A stretch of 64,000 nucleotides of DNA from Trichosphaerium sp. ATCC 40318 (Eukaryota > Discosea > Flabellinia > Trichosidae). The stretch's first letter is position 1, and each line of letters begins with the position of its first letter. The position numbers and the translations under genes were made by a program. The notes beneath the pieces were generated by a model that was given only the letters and a program-made list of their open reading frames with translations, did no database searches and was not told where the DNA came from. The DNA lies in assembly GCA_038496445.1 (NCBI GenBank), contig JALMLS010000488.1, positions 266,627 to 330,626 of the forward strand, in the 5' to 3' direction. This document shows positions 45,010-56,827 of this stretch, piece by piece.

Positions 45010-48000
45010 TTAAAATTTAAGCTGTTGCTCCTGTGTATTTACTTTTTGCCCACCGGAGGTAACCCCATGACCTCTACCGCGGCTTCCACCACGACCTCTA
45101 CTGCGAGCTCTACCACGGCCTCTACCACGTGGATTTCCTCTACTACGACGTAATTGACCTCTGCCTCTTCCACGTCTAGCTCCTCGGAGTCCTCCTCTTG
45201 TTATATTGCCTCTGCCACGACCTCTATACCTTGGTCTTCGTCTTTGAGGATTACCGCGGACTTGCTGTCCACCCCGATGATTTATTTCTTTGAACCTACG
45301 AACAAGATTTTAGTTAAGAAAGACTTGACAATGAAGATTCAACGGGAAAAAGCTTCAAAAAAAGGCATTGTTTCTGGACTTACGATTGCGGATTGAATTG
45401 GTTTGAAGGCATTTGGTGAGCTAAAAATTGACCAGGCTGAGCACTTTGATAACTGTTACGGTGGTAGGAGGATGAAGATTCTTTGTTGTCAAATTCCCTT
45501 ATGAATAAAGATGGATGACGTGTTCCCCAGTTCTCTGTTATTTCAAGAGGTGATGCTAATAGTAGAGTTTCATATTCATTGTTTATTGGTTTATCTAAAT
45601 TTAGAGCAGGTGGTGCCATGACCTATTACGATAAATCAGCGCACGTGATTAAGAAAAATCGACATTGACCCATTTCTCAAAAAAAAAAGAAGCAAAAAAG
45701 ATGTTTTACCTTGCTTTGAGCTACTGCTGAAACTGGCTTTATCGTATCATTGAATAAACATTCTAAATCTGTTTCTGGGAACTTCTCATCTGTTTCTTGA
45801 TCTTGCTCGTTGAGTATTACTTTAGCCATTGAACAAAGGAACACAACCTGTAAAGTGGCATGAGCTTTATATTTTCAATGAAACCAAAGGTTTTCTCAAC
45901 TTACCCTTTCTTGAACTTCCAATTCTGGCGACCTACGAAACCCATTAAGAATAATTAACAAATAAAAATAAAACATACTCTACTAGATGTGATAAAGCTT
46001 TCATAATGTGCTCAGCAAGTGGTTTTACTTTAAGGATGCCTTTTGATAGCACTTTCAAAACAGCCTACAAAAAAAATTAGGAAACCAATAACATTTTCTA
46101 CAAGTAACGAGTTCCTCCACTTCTAATTCTAGTGATAGTGATAGTGAACCTTCCTAACATACATGTACTATAAGTTCTTGTATGTCTGTGTCAACATTAT
46201 TTATATCATCTAAGAAGCTTGCCATAACTTTTTCAGGCTCTGTCAGTAAACTAAGCATCCGTCAGCTGTGTTAAAAACTAGCAAACAAAACACCAAAATA
46301 CTGTTCTCGTACGTAGCATATTCGCCTGATATCCATGTCGCAGCACCGTGTAGGTACCTTCGTGTATTAAAACTTCTCTCTTTTAACAAGAGACCCTCCT
46401 ACAAGATTATAAGCAAACAAGAAACAAACCAAAGTTGCCTTACCATTTTTACAACAACAAACTGCTGCACTGCTTCAACACGTACAGTAATATCAACTAA
46501 ACACTTTTTAATCTCTTCCAGATGCTCTCCATATCTACAATGATAAGTTCTTTGGAACCATATTTTAAAAGAGTGAGCACTTACGCTGCAAGAGCAATGA
46601 GAACACCGCAATACCACGCAAAATCAGTTACATTTTTATAAAGATTGTTTGAGCACATATCAAGTATAGTAGCTATTATACGATCGCTTGAAACGCCTTT
46701 AGGTCATATGTGTTAGTAAATAGTTTAAATAAGGATATTTAACGTACTTGTTGTGAACTCAAGATGTGTCATGAGAAGCTTAACGATCTCTGAAAGATTT
46801 TTAGGAGTTACCTACAAAGAAGAAATAGTCAGTGACTTGGTGTAACAATTATAGCGTACTATCTTTGATAGAACTTTAATAGCATTACTACTAATTGATG
46901 CATCTGCATGTGTTACCTAAAAAAGGCAATCTTAGATGAGAACGAAAGACACATGTAACAAAAGAAAAGAAAAAAAGTACGAACGTATTGTACTACTTTG
47001 TCCTTATTCTTTTTTACAAATGTTGGGTATTTATCTACAAATGCTGCCATTGCGCGCATGCCAAGGTATTTATCTTGAACAAATATGAGCAATCATATTG
47101 GTATAAGGTGTTTCAAAAAATGAAGACAAAAGAACAAAGCACTGACAAAAATGTAACGCAATGGTGATTAAGTTAGTTTGACGTACGGTATAGGTGAGGT
47201 GAGTCTATAAAGTCTAGCATTTTACTAATTACAGCACGTATAACTTCAACATTTTTTGTATTAGAAACAATTAGAGCCATCAAACACTCATAAGCAAGCA
47301 TATCAGAGCCTAAACAGAAAAGAAGTTAAACCAAATATTCAGTTCTAGATTAACTTTGCATTAGGTGACGTACTTTCTGATTGTAACGTTTCTTTAAGCT
47401 TCCCAACTACCTTCGTTGAGAGTCTTGGTTCTTTAACAAGAAATAATTGAAACTATCAAGACAGTGAGCAATAACTTGAAATTAATACATATCTTATTAA
47501 AAAATCTAAATAAAATCATGTGTACCAAACGAACTATCTTTGCACGCAAATACATGTTTCCATACTGCTCAGACATACCTTAAAATATTTAAAATAAGAT
47601 TCATTCGAGTGGTCATCAACAGAATGTAGGAAAGTACTTAAAGATAAAATTGATGTTCCATGTTCCGTACGTTTAAATAAGGTTGGCACAACAGGCAAAT
47701 AATTTCCAGGATTATGTCTTGCCAACTCCACTATGACATGTAAACTGGCATCTCTAACACCTTAGGTATGTTAGTGTTGTAACAGAAAAAATCACGTGAT
47801 ATAAAAGGGAATCTACCTGGATCTTGATCAGCGAAGCAGTCTTTCAATTTTAGAAATGTTGGCCTGACAGCAGCTGGGAATTGTACAAATATATTGAATG
47901 TTGCTAGTATAGCACGCCTCCTCAAGTAAGGTGGTGCTTGACTTGTCATCAACTTAACTGGAACAACGTAAATGATAAACCTACGAATTTTGTAAAAATG

Positions 48001-48948
48001 TCGTACCAACATCAGGTGCAGTATTACGCGCCATGTCGGTATCCATTATTTGTGACAAGCACCTAAACCTTATAAACACAATGTATACTTCATTTCATAA
48101 AAAGAAAGGTACCCTATGGCATTTGCACTAACATACAAGGTGTCTTTGTTGTACACCAAATCCTAATAAAATCAATAAAAATTGAAATTTTTTTTACCGG
48201 TTTTCTTCAGTACAGTGATCAACACGTGCCTGCTTTATTTGATTGGTAGATAATACACGAACAGTGTCATCTGATGAGAACGTCTGTGCTGCAACCATGT
48301 ATCCTCCACGTTTTTGTGGTAACGACTTGCTTGCCAATACTTCAACGGCACCAAAAGCGGCGAAATCAACATTATAACCAAGCATGTGAAACTGCGGAAA
48401 AATAAGAACTTCAACTGACAAGATTTTGTTTTCTTATTGTTGCATTGATTGTAATAGATACAACCAAATAGTTTTAGAGTCCAGACAAGCAGGAGGAAAG
48501 TTCCAAAAACAAAAAAATGTTTGTTTTGATTGTTTTCGCGTGTACGTACATAGAATGCCTTCATTATAGCGTCATGTTTCATTCGCGGGTCTGTTGATTT
48601 AACCTCGTTTTTAATTATCTGTAATTGACGCGCCACGTATGTTTTTGGGTCCTTTGTGTTGCGCATTCCGCGTATAACGTCAATTAATGATGCTTGTGAC
48701 AATTGCATAATGAATTGTGAAGCTTTCGCTGCTGTGTCATCTATGAAGCCTGTAATCGCATTTGAAGGTTTTGATGGTTTTGAATCTTTCACGTTTGGTG
48801 ATGTGGCTTTTGAGTTATAATCACCAACTGAGACGCTTCTATTAGCGAATTTAGGTATTTGTGGCTTATCCACATTTGTGTAGCGCGAGCGTCGGTTTAA
48901 AATCCGCGAAAAGAACGAAAACTTGCTGCCACCACTGTTATTATTCAT
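45010..48948 (-). CDS. AP-3 adaptor complex subunit delta with RGG tail
   Basis: The start at ATG 48948 follows in-frame codon inspection. After a Ser/Lys-rich leader comes the adaptin trunk: SLIDVIRGMRNTKDPKTYVA, MLGYNVDFAAFGAVEVLASK, VRVLSTNQIKQARVD, YVSANAIGCLSQIMDTD, YLRRRAILATFNIFVQFPAA, RPTFLKLKDCFADQDPG and VELARHNPGNYLPVVPTLFK. These match the delta large chain, which builds AP-3 for Golgi/endosome-to-lysosome sorting. Many short exons run through 45.7-48.2 kb. The final exon, joined in frame across gtaagt...cgtag, is rich in Arg-Gly (45050-45300), which is unusual for adaptins. Stop 45010. Confidence 0.88.
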
Positions 48949-49165
48949 ATGGTATCGTTTGTAAGATGTTTGCTCATTACTTTTCAAGTGACACTAAATC
49001 AAAAAAAAATTCTTGAAAAGTCTTGGTCAAATTCTGAATTCTTCAATTTCGACGTTTTGTCAAATGACAAATCAATATTAAGGTATTTTTCAATTACATT
49101 AACATGTCTGTATTATATATTGCTATGAGGTTTGATATTACATTAAAATTCCTTCCAACAACAAT

Positions 49166-50741
49166 CTACGACAGCAATTTTTTGAAGCCTAAAGAGTTTG
49201 TTATTAATAACCCATTTTATGTCCTAGTCATTATGCTTACCTTCTTTTTGTGCGTTTGTAAGGGTCTTCGGAAACTTCACTTTAAAGGTGATAACTAAAT
49301 CACCGAAATCTGTATGCTCAAATACAGGCATACCTTCACCCTAAATCAAAGTGTCAAGATAAAAATAAAATAATTTATGTATGATAAGAATTACCTTTAG
49401 AGTGAGAACATAACCTGGTTTGGTTACTTCTGTGCGTTTTACTTTTACTGAGCGACCTGCCAAATGAGGAATATCTTTTTCAAAGCCAACAAGCGCCTTT
49501 AAATAGTTAGAAGACTGCGAAAAAATACAAAAAGAAGACTGAAGAACATTAGTGTCTGTGCCTACCTGTAGTAGAGAAATAGTCATTGTAAGCTCCAAAT
49601 TGTCTCCCTCACGCTTATATCTGCGATGTGGGATAAGAATAAGCCTAAAGGCCAAAGTGCCAGGTAAATATCCTTTCTTTTCATCAGCATCTCCTTCATA
49701 AGTCTAAAAATCATATGTCAGACTTACAAATGTTGTACGCGATCATCAACTGCGTAATTAACAAATCCACAAAGCTATTTATTCTCGAAAAAAGAGCTAA
49801 TTTAAAAAGACTCGCGACATATCTCAGAAAACAGATTTCGACTTTTGAAAAGACAACTAAAAATTCAAAAAAAACTTGTCATTTTTTGACGTACAATCAA
49901 ATCTCCAGCGTTCTTTCCACGCTCAACAAAGGCAGTAACAGTTTCTTCAACACCATCACATTTTGGAGTACCACAGTTTCTTGGTTTGGAGCGTAATACC
50001 TTCATCATACTTCATTTAGCGCTTCAACTATAATTTCTTTTTTTGTTCTTACCTCAACTTTCCTTCCCAAGTATAAATCCTCTAGTGTTACCTCTAAAGA
50101 TAGAATTTGATCATCACTCTTACGCATTCCGCGATTGCCACCACCAAAGTTAACTTTGAAACCCATACTAGAGAACATTTAGTTTTTTAAGTGTTATTAC
50201 AGTGTAAATACTTTTCGAATACTGTCTCAAAGCCTCCGAAGCCTCTATTACGATTGCCTCCATTCTTTAAACCTTCTTTTCCGTACTGTGCGTAAATTTG
50301 GCGTTTTTCTTTATCAGATAGCACAGTGTACGCTATATAAATTAGAAAAGAGCCAGTACGGCGTTTATAAAAGGTTTTTAATTTTTGGTGACGTGTATAA
50401 TACGCCGTTTGAGGTACGAGCTATTGAGCAAGTACTATGGCGATAGGAGCGTAAACTAGCTCAATTGATACTTTGATGGCGTGCCTTCTGTTATTTCTTG
50501 AAACTTCTCTTGGTTACCGGTTGGCTAATGATGTGAGCGTTGTGTTACGCAAAAGGCGCCGTACTCTATCAGGGTGATGTATTTTACTCAGTTTGCGGTA
50601 CGCCTTTTTTATCTCGTTTGCTGTGGCAGAGCGTGATACTCCAAGTACTTTAAAATAGTCATCCTCAGCACTTGCAACGTTTACAAAGAGTACAACCAGC
50701 ACTAAAGATAGCAACGCGAGTACTTGAGCGTTCAATGACAT
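49166..50741 (-). CDS. ER-type DnaJ/Hsp40 co-chaperone
   Basis: ATG 50741 begins a signal peptide ([20 protein letters not shown]). The J domain [20 protein letters not shown] has HPD in its loop, and a Gly/Phe-rich region ([11 protein letters not shown]) follows. The substrate-binding part includes [51 protein letters not shown] and [20 protein letters not shown], ending FKKLLS at 49166. The order matches luminal ERdj3/DNAJB11-type proteins, which deliver clients to BiP. Intron 50484-50333 must start GC (gcacgc) to keep the frame and is long for this region (152 nt). No KDEL-type retention signal is seen. Confidence 0.88.
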
Positions 50742-50890
50742 GCTTTAGCGAATATACACGCTTATCTCAGTAGTGGCTTACAGAAATTTCAGCCAAGGTC
50801 AAACAACTCTACAACCACAACACAACGGGTAAACACCATCAGTAATTGGTATTTTGATATGTTTCGGTGGTTTTTACGCTCAAATAGCCA

Positions 50891-51754
50891 ATGGATCAAG
50901 AGGAAGCTGCCAACGCGGCAAATCACCTAGAAAACACACAATTAAATCAACAAGTACCCGGTGCTACTAACAAGGCATACTCACGCACTGTGGAAACGCT
51001 CACAAGCAAATACATGCATGAACTGGCTAAATTCGACCAGGAGCGACATGAATGCGACAATAGAATAGACAAGAAGCGACAGGCACGTTCGAAAGCGAGT
51101 TAGTGTTGCGGCAACCTTCTGCTTTCTCGCGTGCCGAAAGGGCCGCGTATAGAGCAAGTTGAAGATGAAAGCACGCTTTCTTTTATTTTTGATCAATTGC
51201 ATTTGTGGCAACCTTCTGCTTTCTCGCGTGCCGGAAGGGCCGCGTATAGAGCAAGTTGAAGATGAAAGCGGTTGCAGTTATCGAATTTGCGGTCTTTCTT
51301 ACAATGTGGTGTTTTGCAAACACTAACGCGTGCTAGGCTGCCACAGAGCGAATGATAAAGGAATTGATAGTAGAAGCAGACAAAGCACGGGGCCTTAAAC
51401 GAAAATATGACGAAGTTGTCAGAGAAAAGGACAGAGCAATACGAGAGAAGGATAATGCGATAAGAGAGAAGGAAGAGCTTGCAGAAGAAGTCAAAGACCT
51501 AAAAAGATTTAAGAAAACTGTTTGTGAAATGTTTGGAGAGGTAGAGGCGGCTGTAAAGCGTACAGGAGCTATTATTAAGGAAGCTGACGAGCCTGAAGTA
51601 TTGCTTCTACAAGTGTAATATGAAGAATAAAATGGATTATGATCAGGTTCTGTTATTACGACTCCATACAGACGCGCTTACTACTCTGGAAGATCATCTA
51701 GTAGCAACAAATTATAGAGCTTTTAGTTCACTGAGTGATTCTCTGAATTGTTAA
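50891..51754 (+). CDS. coiled-coil protein with tandem 18-nt microexons
   Basis: Preferred exons: 50891-51082, 51153-51170, 51250-51267, 51337-51597 and 51647-51754 (198 residues). The first introns are GC-AG (51083-51152 gcacgt..tatag, 51171-51249 gcacgc..tatag, 51268-51336 gcggtt..gctag), all phase 0. Each microexon adds SKLKMK. The rest is a long Glu/Lys/Arg coiled coil (VVREKDRAIREKDNAIREKE). If the last intron is retained, the frame stops at 51618. If the microexons are skipped, a 254-nt GC-AG intron still keeps the frame. Function unknown; no other domain is visible. Confidence 0.65.
51110..51269. repeat. 63-bp direct repeat in coiled-coil gene
   Basis: 51110-51172 and 51207-51269 are identical except for one base. 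Each copy contains the 3' end of an intron (ending tatag) and the 18-nt microexon, with the first base pair of the next intron. Confidence 0.9.
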
Positions 51755-51820
51755 GAACCGTTTGCCTGCACGTGCTTTCAATAGATCTGTCAAATAATTA
51801 GCTTTTATTTGCCTTTTTAT

Positions 51821-53352
51821 TTACCCTTTCGCGTTCACAAATGTTTCTACAACTTTACCACCTTCCATGTTACAATGAACGCTCAATTTACCCTGTGAGT
51901 CCCACTGCTTTACTTGGCCTTCTATACAGCCTTTCTTATAACAGCATTCAACACTGGGTTGACCATTTTCGTGCCATTCTTTGTAGTCACCTTCTTCAAC
52001 GCCATTGACACAGTAACAACTCACAAGCAATTGTCCGTTACTATACCACTCCTTGAACTCGCCTTCTACAACTCCTTTTTCATAATGGCGTAACCTGAGC
52101 TTTGTGCCATTGTCATGCCATTCAGTACACAGCCCTTGTTTCTTACCTTCAGCCATAGTAAATTGTTGTTTTATCTGACCATTTTCAAACCATACTTTAC
52201 TCTCGCCTTCAGCAACACCTCCTCTTAAGTGACTCCTCGCTAATAGTTTACCACTAGGATACCATTGAGAGTATACACCATCCTCAACGCCGTTTTTGTA
52301 AGTACACTCAACATCTTGGGTGCCATCAGGAAGAAAGCGTCTGTACAAGCCTTCCTTAACACCTTTTACCATTTCGTATTGGTGTTTTACTCCATCTTGC
52401 CATGTGTTATAAACACCATCCTCTAGTCCGTCCTTGTATTCACATTCAAGCTGTAGAGTACCTCGTTCATCCCATTGTTGTAGAGTACCTTCTTTCTTAC
52501 CATTCTTAAAGAAACAATGAATGTGAAGCTGCCCATTGTTATGCCATTCTTTACATTCACCTTCTTCCTTACTTTCTATTAAAGTACCTTGCCTTTGCTT
52601 TACGCCATTGTTGTGCCACAAGATATAATTATCGCCATTACTAGTATGTTCAATCTCAATCTTTATACGGCCATCACTAAACCACTCTTTTTCTACACCT
52701 ACAATGTTGCCTTCTTGATAGTGTCGCTGAATAGCTAAACGTTCGTTTTCATGCCATTCCAAGTACTCACCTTCTGTAACACCTTTCCTCATTTCACACT
52801 TTGTCTTTAATACCCCATTCTCGAACCACTCCTCAACACAACCTTCCTTCTCGCCATTCTTCATGTCACACTTCAATCGGATATTGCCATTACTATGCCA
52901 TACGACATATTCTCCATTCAAGATACCTTCTTTGAAAAAACACTGAACTTTTAATCTATCTTCATTCTCAAACCACTCTTTGTATCTACCATCAAGCTTA
53001 TTGTCTTTATAATAACTATGATATAATAGGCTACCATTATCACGCCATGTCATATGTCTACCTTCAAGTTTATCGTCTCTGTATTCACAAACATAACGAA
53101 GTTTACCATTCTCATGCCATTCCTTATATTCACCTTGTTTCATTTCACCTTCAAGAACATACTGAAATTTAATCTGACCACTTTCATATCTAGCCTAGTT
53201 TTTTTTGAAGACCAGTCAGTACTTGATTGAGTGACAGATGAAACAACAAATTCGCAAAGTGTCAAAATCCTATTTTGCTTATCTAGATAACAACACGTTT
53301 TTCGGTGATAACAGCGCTATCGCATTTTTAACCATGAATTACGTACCTCCAT
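51821..53352 (-). CDS. MORN-like (toxin-antitoxin-type MORN_2) repeat protein
   Basis: The start is placed at ATG 53352: exon 53352-53347 (two codons), 77-nt intron, exon 53269-53223, 33-nt intron, main exon 53189-51821; sum 473 residues in frame. Nineteen or so units of about 22 residues have the pattern YKEWHENGKLRYVCEYRDDK, LEGxY, WxxNGxL, as in the MORN variant repeat family. Such beta-hairpin ladders are common in protists, some bacteria and giant viruses. No enzymatic domain is seen. Units differ enough that they are old. If the tiny first exons are wrong, translation could start at ATG 53143. It converges on the coiled-coil gene with a gap of 66 bases. Confidence 0.8.
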
Positions 53353-54103
53353 CAGTTTTCGACGGCTTTTTATCGTATAATATCGTAATGTAGGTTTAAT
53401 AGCTGATTTTTTAGCTGTCCAACGCGTAGATGATAAGAAAGAGCGTTGTTGTGCTGCTAAAGGCGTTTGTTAATGCAAAATTTTTCGTATGTAGTAGTTC
53501 GAACTTTTATGAGCTCCTTCGCGTATTTCTAGCGTATTAAAACGACGAGGGACATATTTCGTTGTGGTATGATTCGACGACACTAATTTCACTCGCGGTG
53601 TATTTACAAACACTCCTACAATAATTAATATGTCAAAACTACGTTTGTCGTACTTCGTAACATAAGTGTAAGTAAACTATTGCGTTTCAATATCAGTCAA
53701 AGTCAGTTGTATCTCATATTTTTCTTGAGCTCTTTTTGCAAGAAGTAAAATCCCAAGTATTTCAGAACCCACTGTCTGAAGTTATACTGCTGACGTCAAC
53801 TCTTCAGGTAATACTGTTACATCAATTAATTTATTAGGAAGACAGTAGTACTCCTTAGTTTAGTAACGATGTTTATTTATCGTATGAGTACTGCGCAGCT
53901 AGGTTTCTCTGATGGCGCGTGAATATATTTGGAACGCGTAGAGAACCCTACTGGTGCCTGTGAAAACTGTTTTCATTAACCAACAAATAGTATATTCCTT
54001 GAACCAGCCAAAGCGAAAGTGCTGTTTATGAGCTTTTGCAAAGAATTTTTCAGGTGTTTACTTTTAAACGCACCACAGCGAACAAACCACAGTTGCAAAA
54101 CCC

Positions 54104-54265
54104 ACAATTTTATTTTATGTTGTTTTCTAGTCTTTTTAGCGTGTACGGATCACCGTTTTCACACCAAGAGCTGTGAAGTTACGGCCATGTGACCTCTCCC
54201 AGTTTCGCAGAGCCTTATGCTTGCTACAAAGCTCAAACTGGTAGCGAAGGTTTTGCTGATTTCAC
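54104..54265 (+). repeat. dispersed repeat, unit A copy 1
   Basis: Shares the core TTACGGCCATGTGACCTCTC and TAGCGAAGGTTTTGC with 56010-56172 and 56459-56620. A decayed fragment of the right half lies near 55855-55910. Confidence 0.8.
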
Positions 54266-54440
54266 ATCAGAACACTTTTTTACATTAATAGTTAATGTCG
54301 CACTTGGATAAAAAATTATCAGACTTTCATAGTCAAAGTATAGTCATCAATTTCATCGTTTTGCTTTGACGATCAACAAGACTTCTCTGCATTGTTAATC
54401 AACAAGCCCTTAAACTCACATTGCGGTTAAGTAAAGCATT

Positions 54441-54756
54441 AAAAAAAGTGACTACAACTCTAGCGGGTAGTGCTGTGCTAGGATAATCACTGTATGGGAA
54501 CTGACATTGCAAGCAATATCAAATCACCATTAGTTTTCCAAATAATGGGGTTAAAGACAAAGTGACACGTGGTCACTTGCATGGGGTTTAACCCAAGCTG
54601 AACTTTTACTACACATGATCAAAGCCATTAGGCCGAGAAACACATGAGAAGGAAACGTTGACAACCTTTTATCATCGTCATTGTGTAGAATTAAAAAAAT
54701 TGTGGGATTATGATCAAAGTGCCAAAGAAATGAAAACGTAACATTCACTGAAATTT
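54441..54756 (-). repeat. dispersed repeat, unit B, inverted copy
   Basis: Reverse-complement copy of 29451-29766 with only scattered differences. It lies downstream of unit A in the same order as at 56.0-56.3 kb, so A and B look like parts of one element. Confidence 0.8.
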
Positions 54757-54837
54757 ATAATTCACAATGTCAGGTTTACTAACGTTACAATCAATTACTA
54801 CCGATATTGTGCTCTTGCTCATACTCTTGTTCATCTT

Positions 54838-55576
54838 TTATTTTGAGCTCTTGTTTATGCTCTCCCTCAAGCTTCTGTTTGCACTCTTCCTCAAGCTTTT
54901 CTTCAAGCTTTTTTTTGCGTTGTAGAGCTTTTTGAACGCGCTTGCTTTTGCAAATCTTAGCGTAGCATTCTGTAGTATTCCTCTACTTTTATCAAAAAGA
55001 CCACAAACAAATCTTTTTACAGGATCACCATCAGAGATTAAGATACAAACATTGAGCGAAATACTTATCATAATGACATTCGGCCTTGTGAATATTGTTG
55101 ATATTCGGTAAACGTGGGTCCATTCCTTTTGTTCTGTGGTCACTTCAATTCCTTCATATTCTTCTTTTACATTTAACATCTTTGTAAAAAGTCGATTGGC
55201 TGCTATCATACTACTAAAAAAATGCATCAACTTGCTTTCTTGTAAGTTTAGGACTGTCAAGATAACGCAAGAGTTTGGTAGCAAGACACCCAAGGCTGGC
55301 GTGTGTATACTCTACTGGACGCCTGTGTTTTAAGAGAGCAATACGCCATATGGTTGTATCTTGTAAGAAATTAACAAGTACTTGGTCCTCAAGGTTAAAG
55401 ACGTCAGTGGAAATTGGTGGTAACCGTTGCTTTAATACTCTGTCAAAACAATCACAACACTCGATAGAAACGAGCCTCATCGCACAGACGTGACTTTGTT
55501 TATGTAAGCTGCCTTTTAGCACTCCAAAACTATCAACGAAGTGTTCACATATCTCTAGCCACAGCTCTGATGGCAA
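54838..55576 (-). pseudogene. F-box protein gene with frame breaks
   Basis: ATG 55576 opens an F-box-like N-terminus (MPSELWLEICEHFVDSFGVL, then HVCAMRLVSIECCDCF). The frame stops in a T7 run (A7 on the plus strand at 55216-55222). With one T fewer it would continue into a long coding-like frame (SSMIAANRLFTKML...). Farther on, a Glu/Lys coiled-coil C-terminus (KKLEEKLEEECKQKLEGEHK) lies in yet another frame and needs an intron or a second shift. Either the assembly has homopolymer errors or the gene is decaying among repeats. I describe the breaks only. Confidence 0.55.
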
Positions 55577-56009
55577 GTCAGGAACTGCACCGCTAAGTCA
55601 ATTGTTAGTTTTCATCCTCTAACTATCGCATGCTTACACTTCTATTTCTTCTTTTTTTAGTTCCGGAAGAGTAAACTGCTCTCGTCACTTTCATCCTTGG
55701 ATAATTCCTGGTTACAACTACTTTCGTCAGTTTCTTCTTTGATCATGTCTTTGTCTTGATCTTCTTCAGCATGATAAGTGGAGTTTTTCTCTTGAGCTAT
55801 ATTTTCCCAGTAAGTACTGAGCCTTGTTATGCTTAGCCAATTTGACCGCCTCCTAAGCTTGCTACATGGTTGTCCGGACTAGCGAAGGTTTTGTTACTTT
55901 TTACGTGATTAGAACCTGCTAGATGTCAGTGAAACGTTTCTTGTAACAAGCATTTGCTCTACCGATACATAATAGCACTATAACTAAGGTTTTGAAGTTT
56001 CAAAAACCA

Positions 56010-56270
56010 CAATATTTTTTTTACAGACTTTAAGCGTTTTTTAAATGTGTACGGATCACTGTCTTCACACCGCGAAGCTGTGAAGTTACGGCCATGTGAC
56101 CTCTCCCAGTTTTACAGAACCCATATGCTTGCTACAAAGCTTTCGTCTAGTTAGCGAAGGTTTTGCCAATTTAGTATTCAGTTTCGTGACACGTCGCTAC
56201 TGCATGATCAAGCCATTAGGCCGGGAAACACATGAGAAGGGAACGTTGACAACCTTTTATCATCAAGAAT
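56010..56270 (+). repeat. composite repeat, unit A copy 2 followed by unit B fragment
   Basis: Unit A spans about 56010-56172. From about 56200 to 56266 the sequence matches the middle of unit B (AGCCATTAGGCCG ... ACCTTTTATCATC). Confidence 0.75.
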
Positions 56271-56458
56271 CAATGTCTATGATTGCCATAGTAACACAGT
56301 CATGGCATAGTAGGTTTAGTTGGTACACAGTGCTGTTTGCAAGCGCCTCTTGGTCACTTTTTAACTAACTCTTACTTTTATTGAGGCAGGTTCAAACTCA
56401 AACTGGCGTAGCTTCACGTTTATGAGTTTTGGGGTTGTCATAGAAGTTGCGAAGAACC

Positions 56459-56620
56459 ATGCAATTTTTTTCTAGAATCTGTGAGGTCTTTTTAATGTGT
56501 GCGGGTAACCGTTTTGACACCCGAGCTGTGAAGTTACGGCCATGTGACCTCTCCCAGTTTCGCAAACATTATGCTTGCTACAAAGCTCAAACTGGTAGCG
56601 AAGGTTTTGCTAATTTAGTT
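56459..56620 (+). repeat. dispersed repeat, unit A copy 3
   Basis: Same core as copy 1, about 90% alike by eye, without unit B behind it. Confidence 0.75.
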
Positions 56621-56827
56621 TTAAGTTTCTTGAGAAGCGGACTTGCTACTTTTACTAGGTTAGATTGAACTGCACTGGACGGCCTTTTATGGGTTCGCAA
56701 CTGTTTATTGTGGTCTGTTATGCTGTGATAGAAGTTCTAAAGGACTGTCAAAATGACATCTGGGATACAAGGGAAGGAGGTACCCATAAACCATGTGCGA
56801 CAGTATTGCTAGAGTACATTTTTGTTC

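Larger units (their letters stand above)
53353..54837. other. gene-poor, repeat-bearing region
   Basis: No coding frame supported outside the repeats listed below. Confidence 0.4.
55577..56827. other. repeat-rich region with no gene
   Basis: Holds unit A copies 2 and 3 and a unit B fragment. Plus-strand frames here run through the repeats and are not supported as genes. Confidence 0.45.

Noticed and set aside
54141-54265. Unit A as a 5S rRNA-derived element because of TACGGCCAT
   Set aside because: Only about nine bases match the 5S start; the internal control regions and the rest do not.
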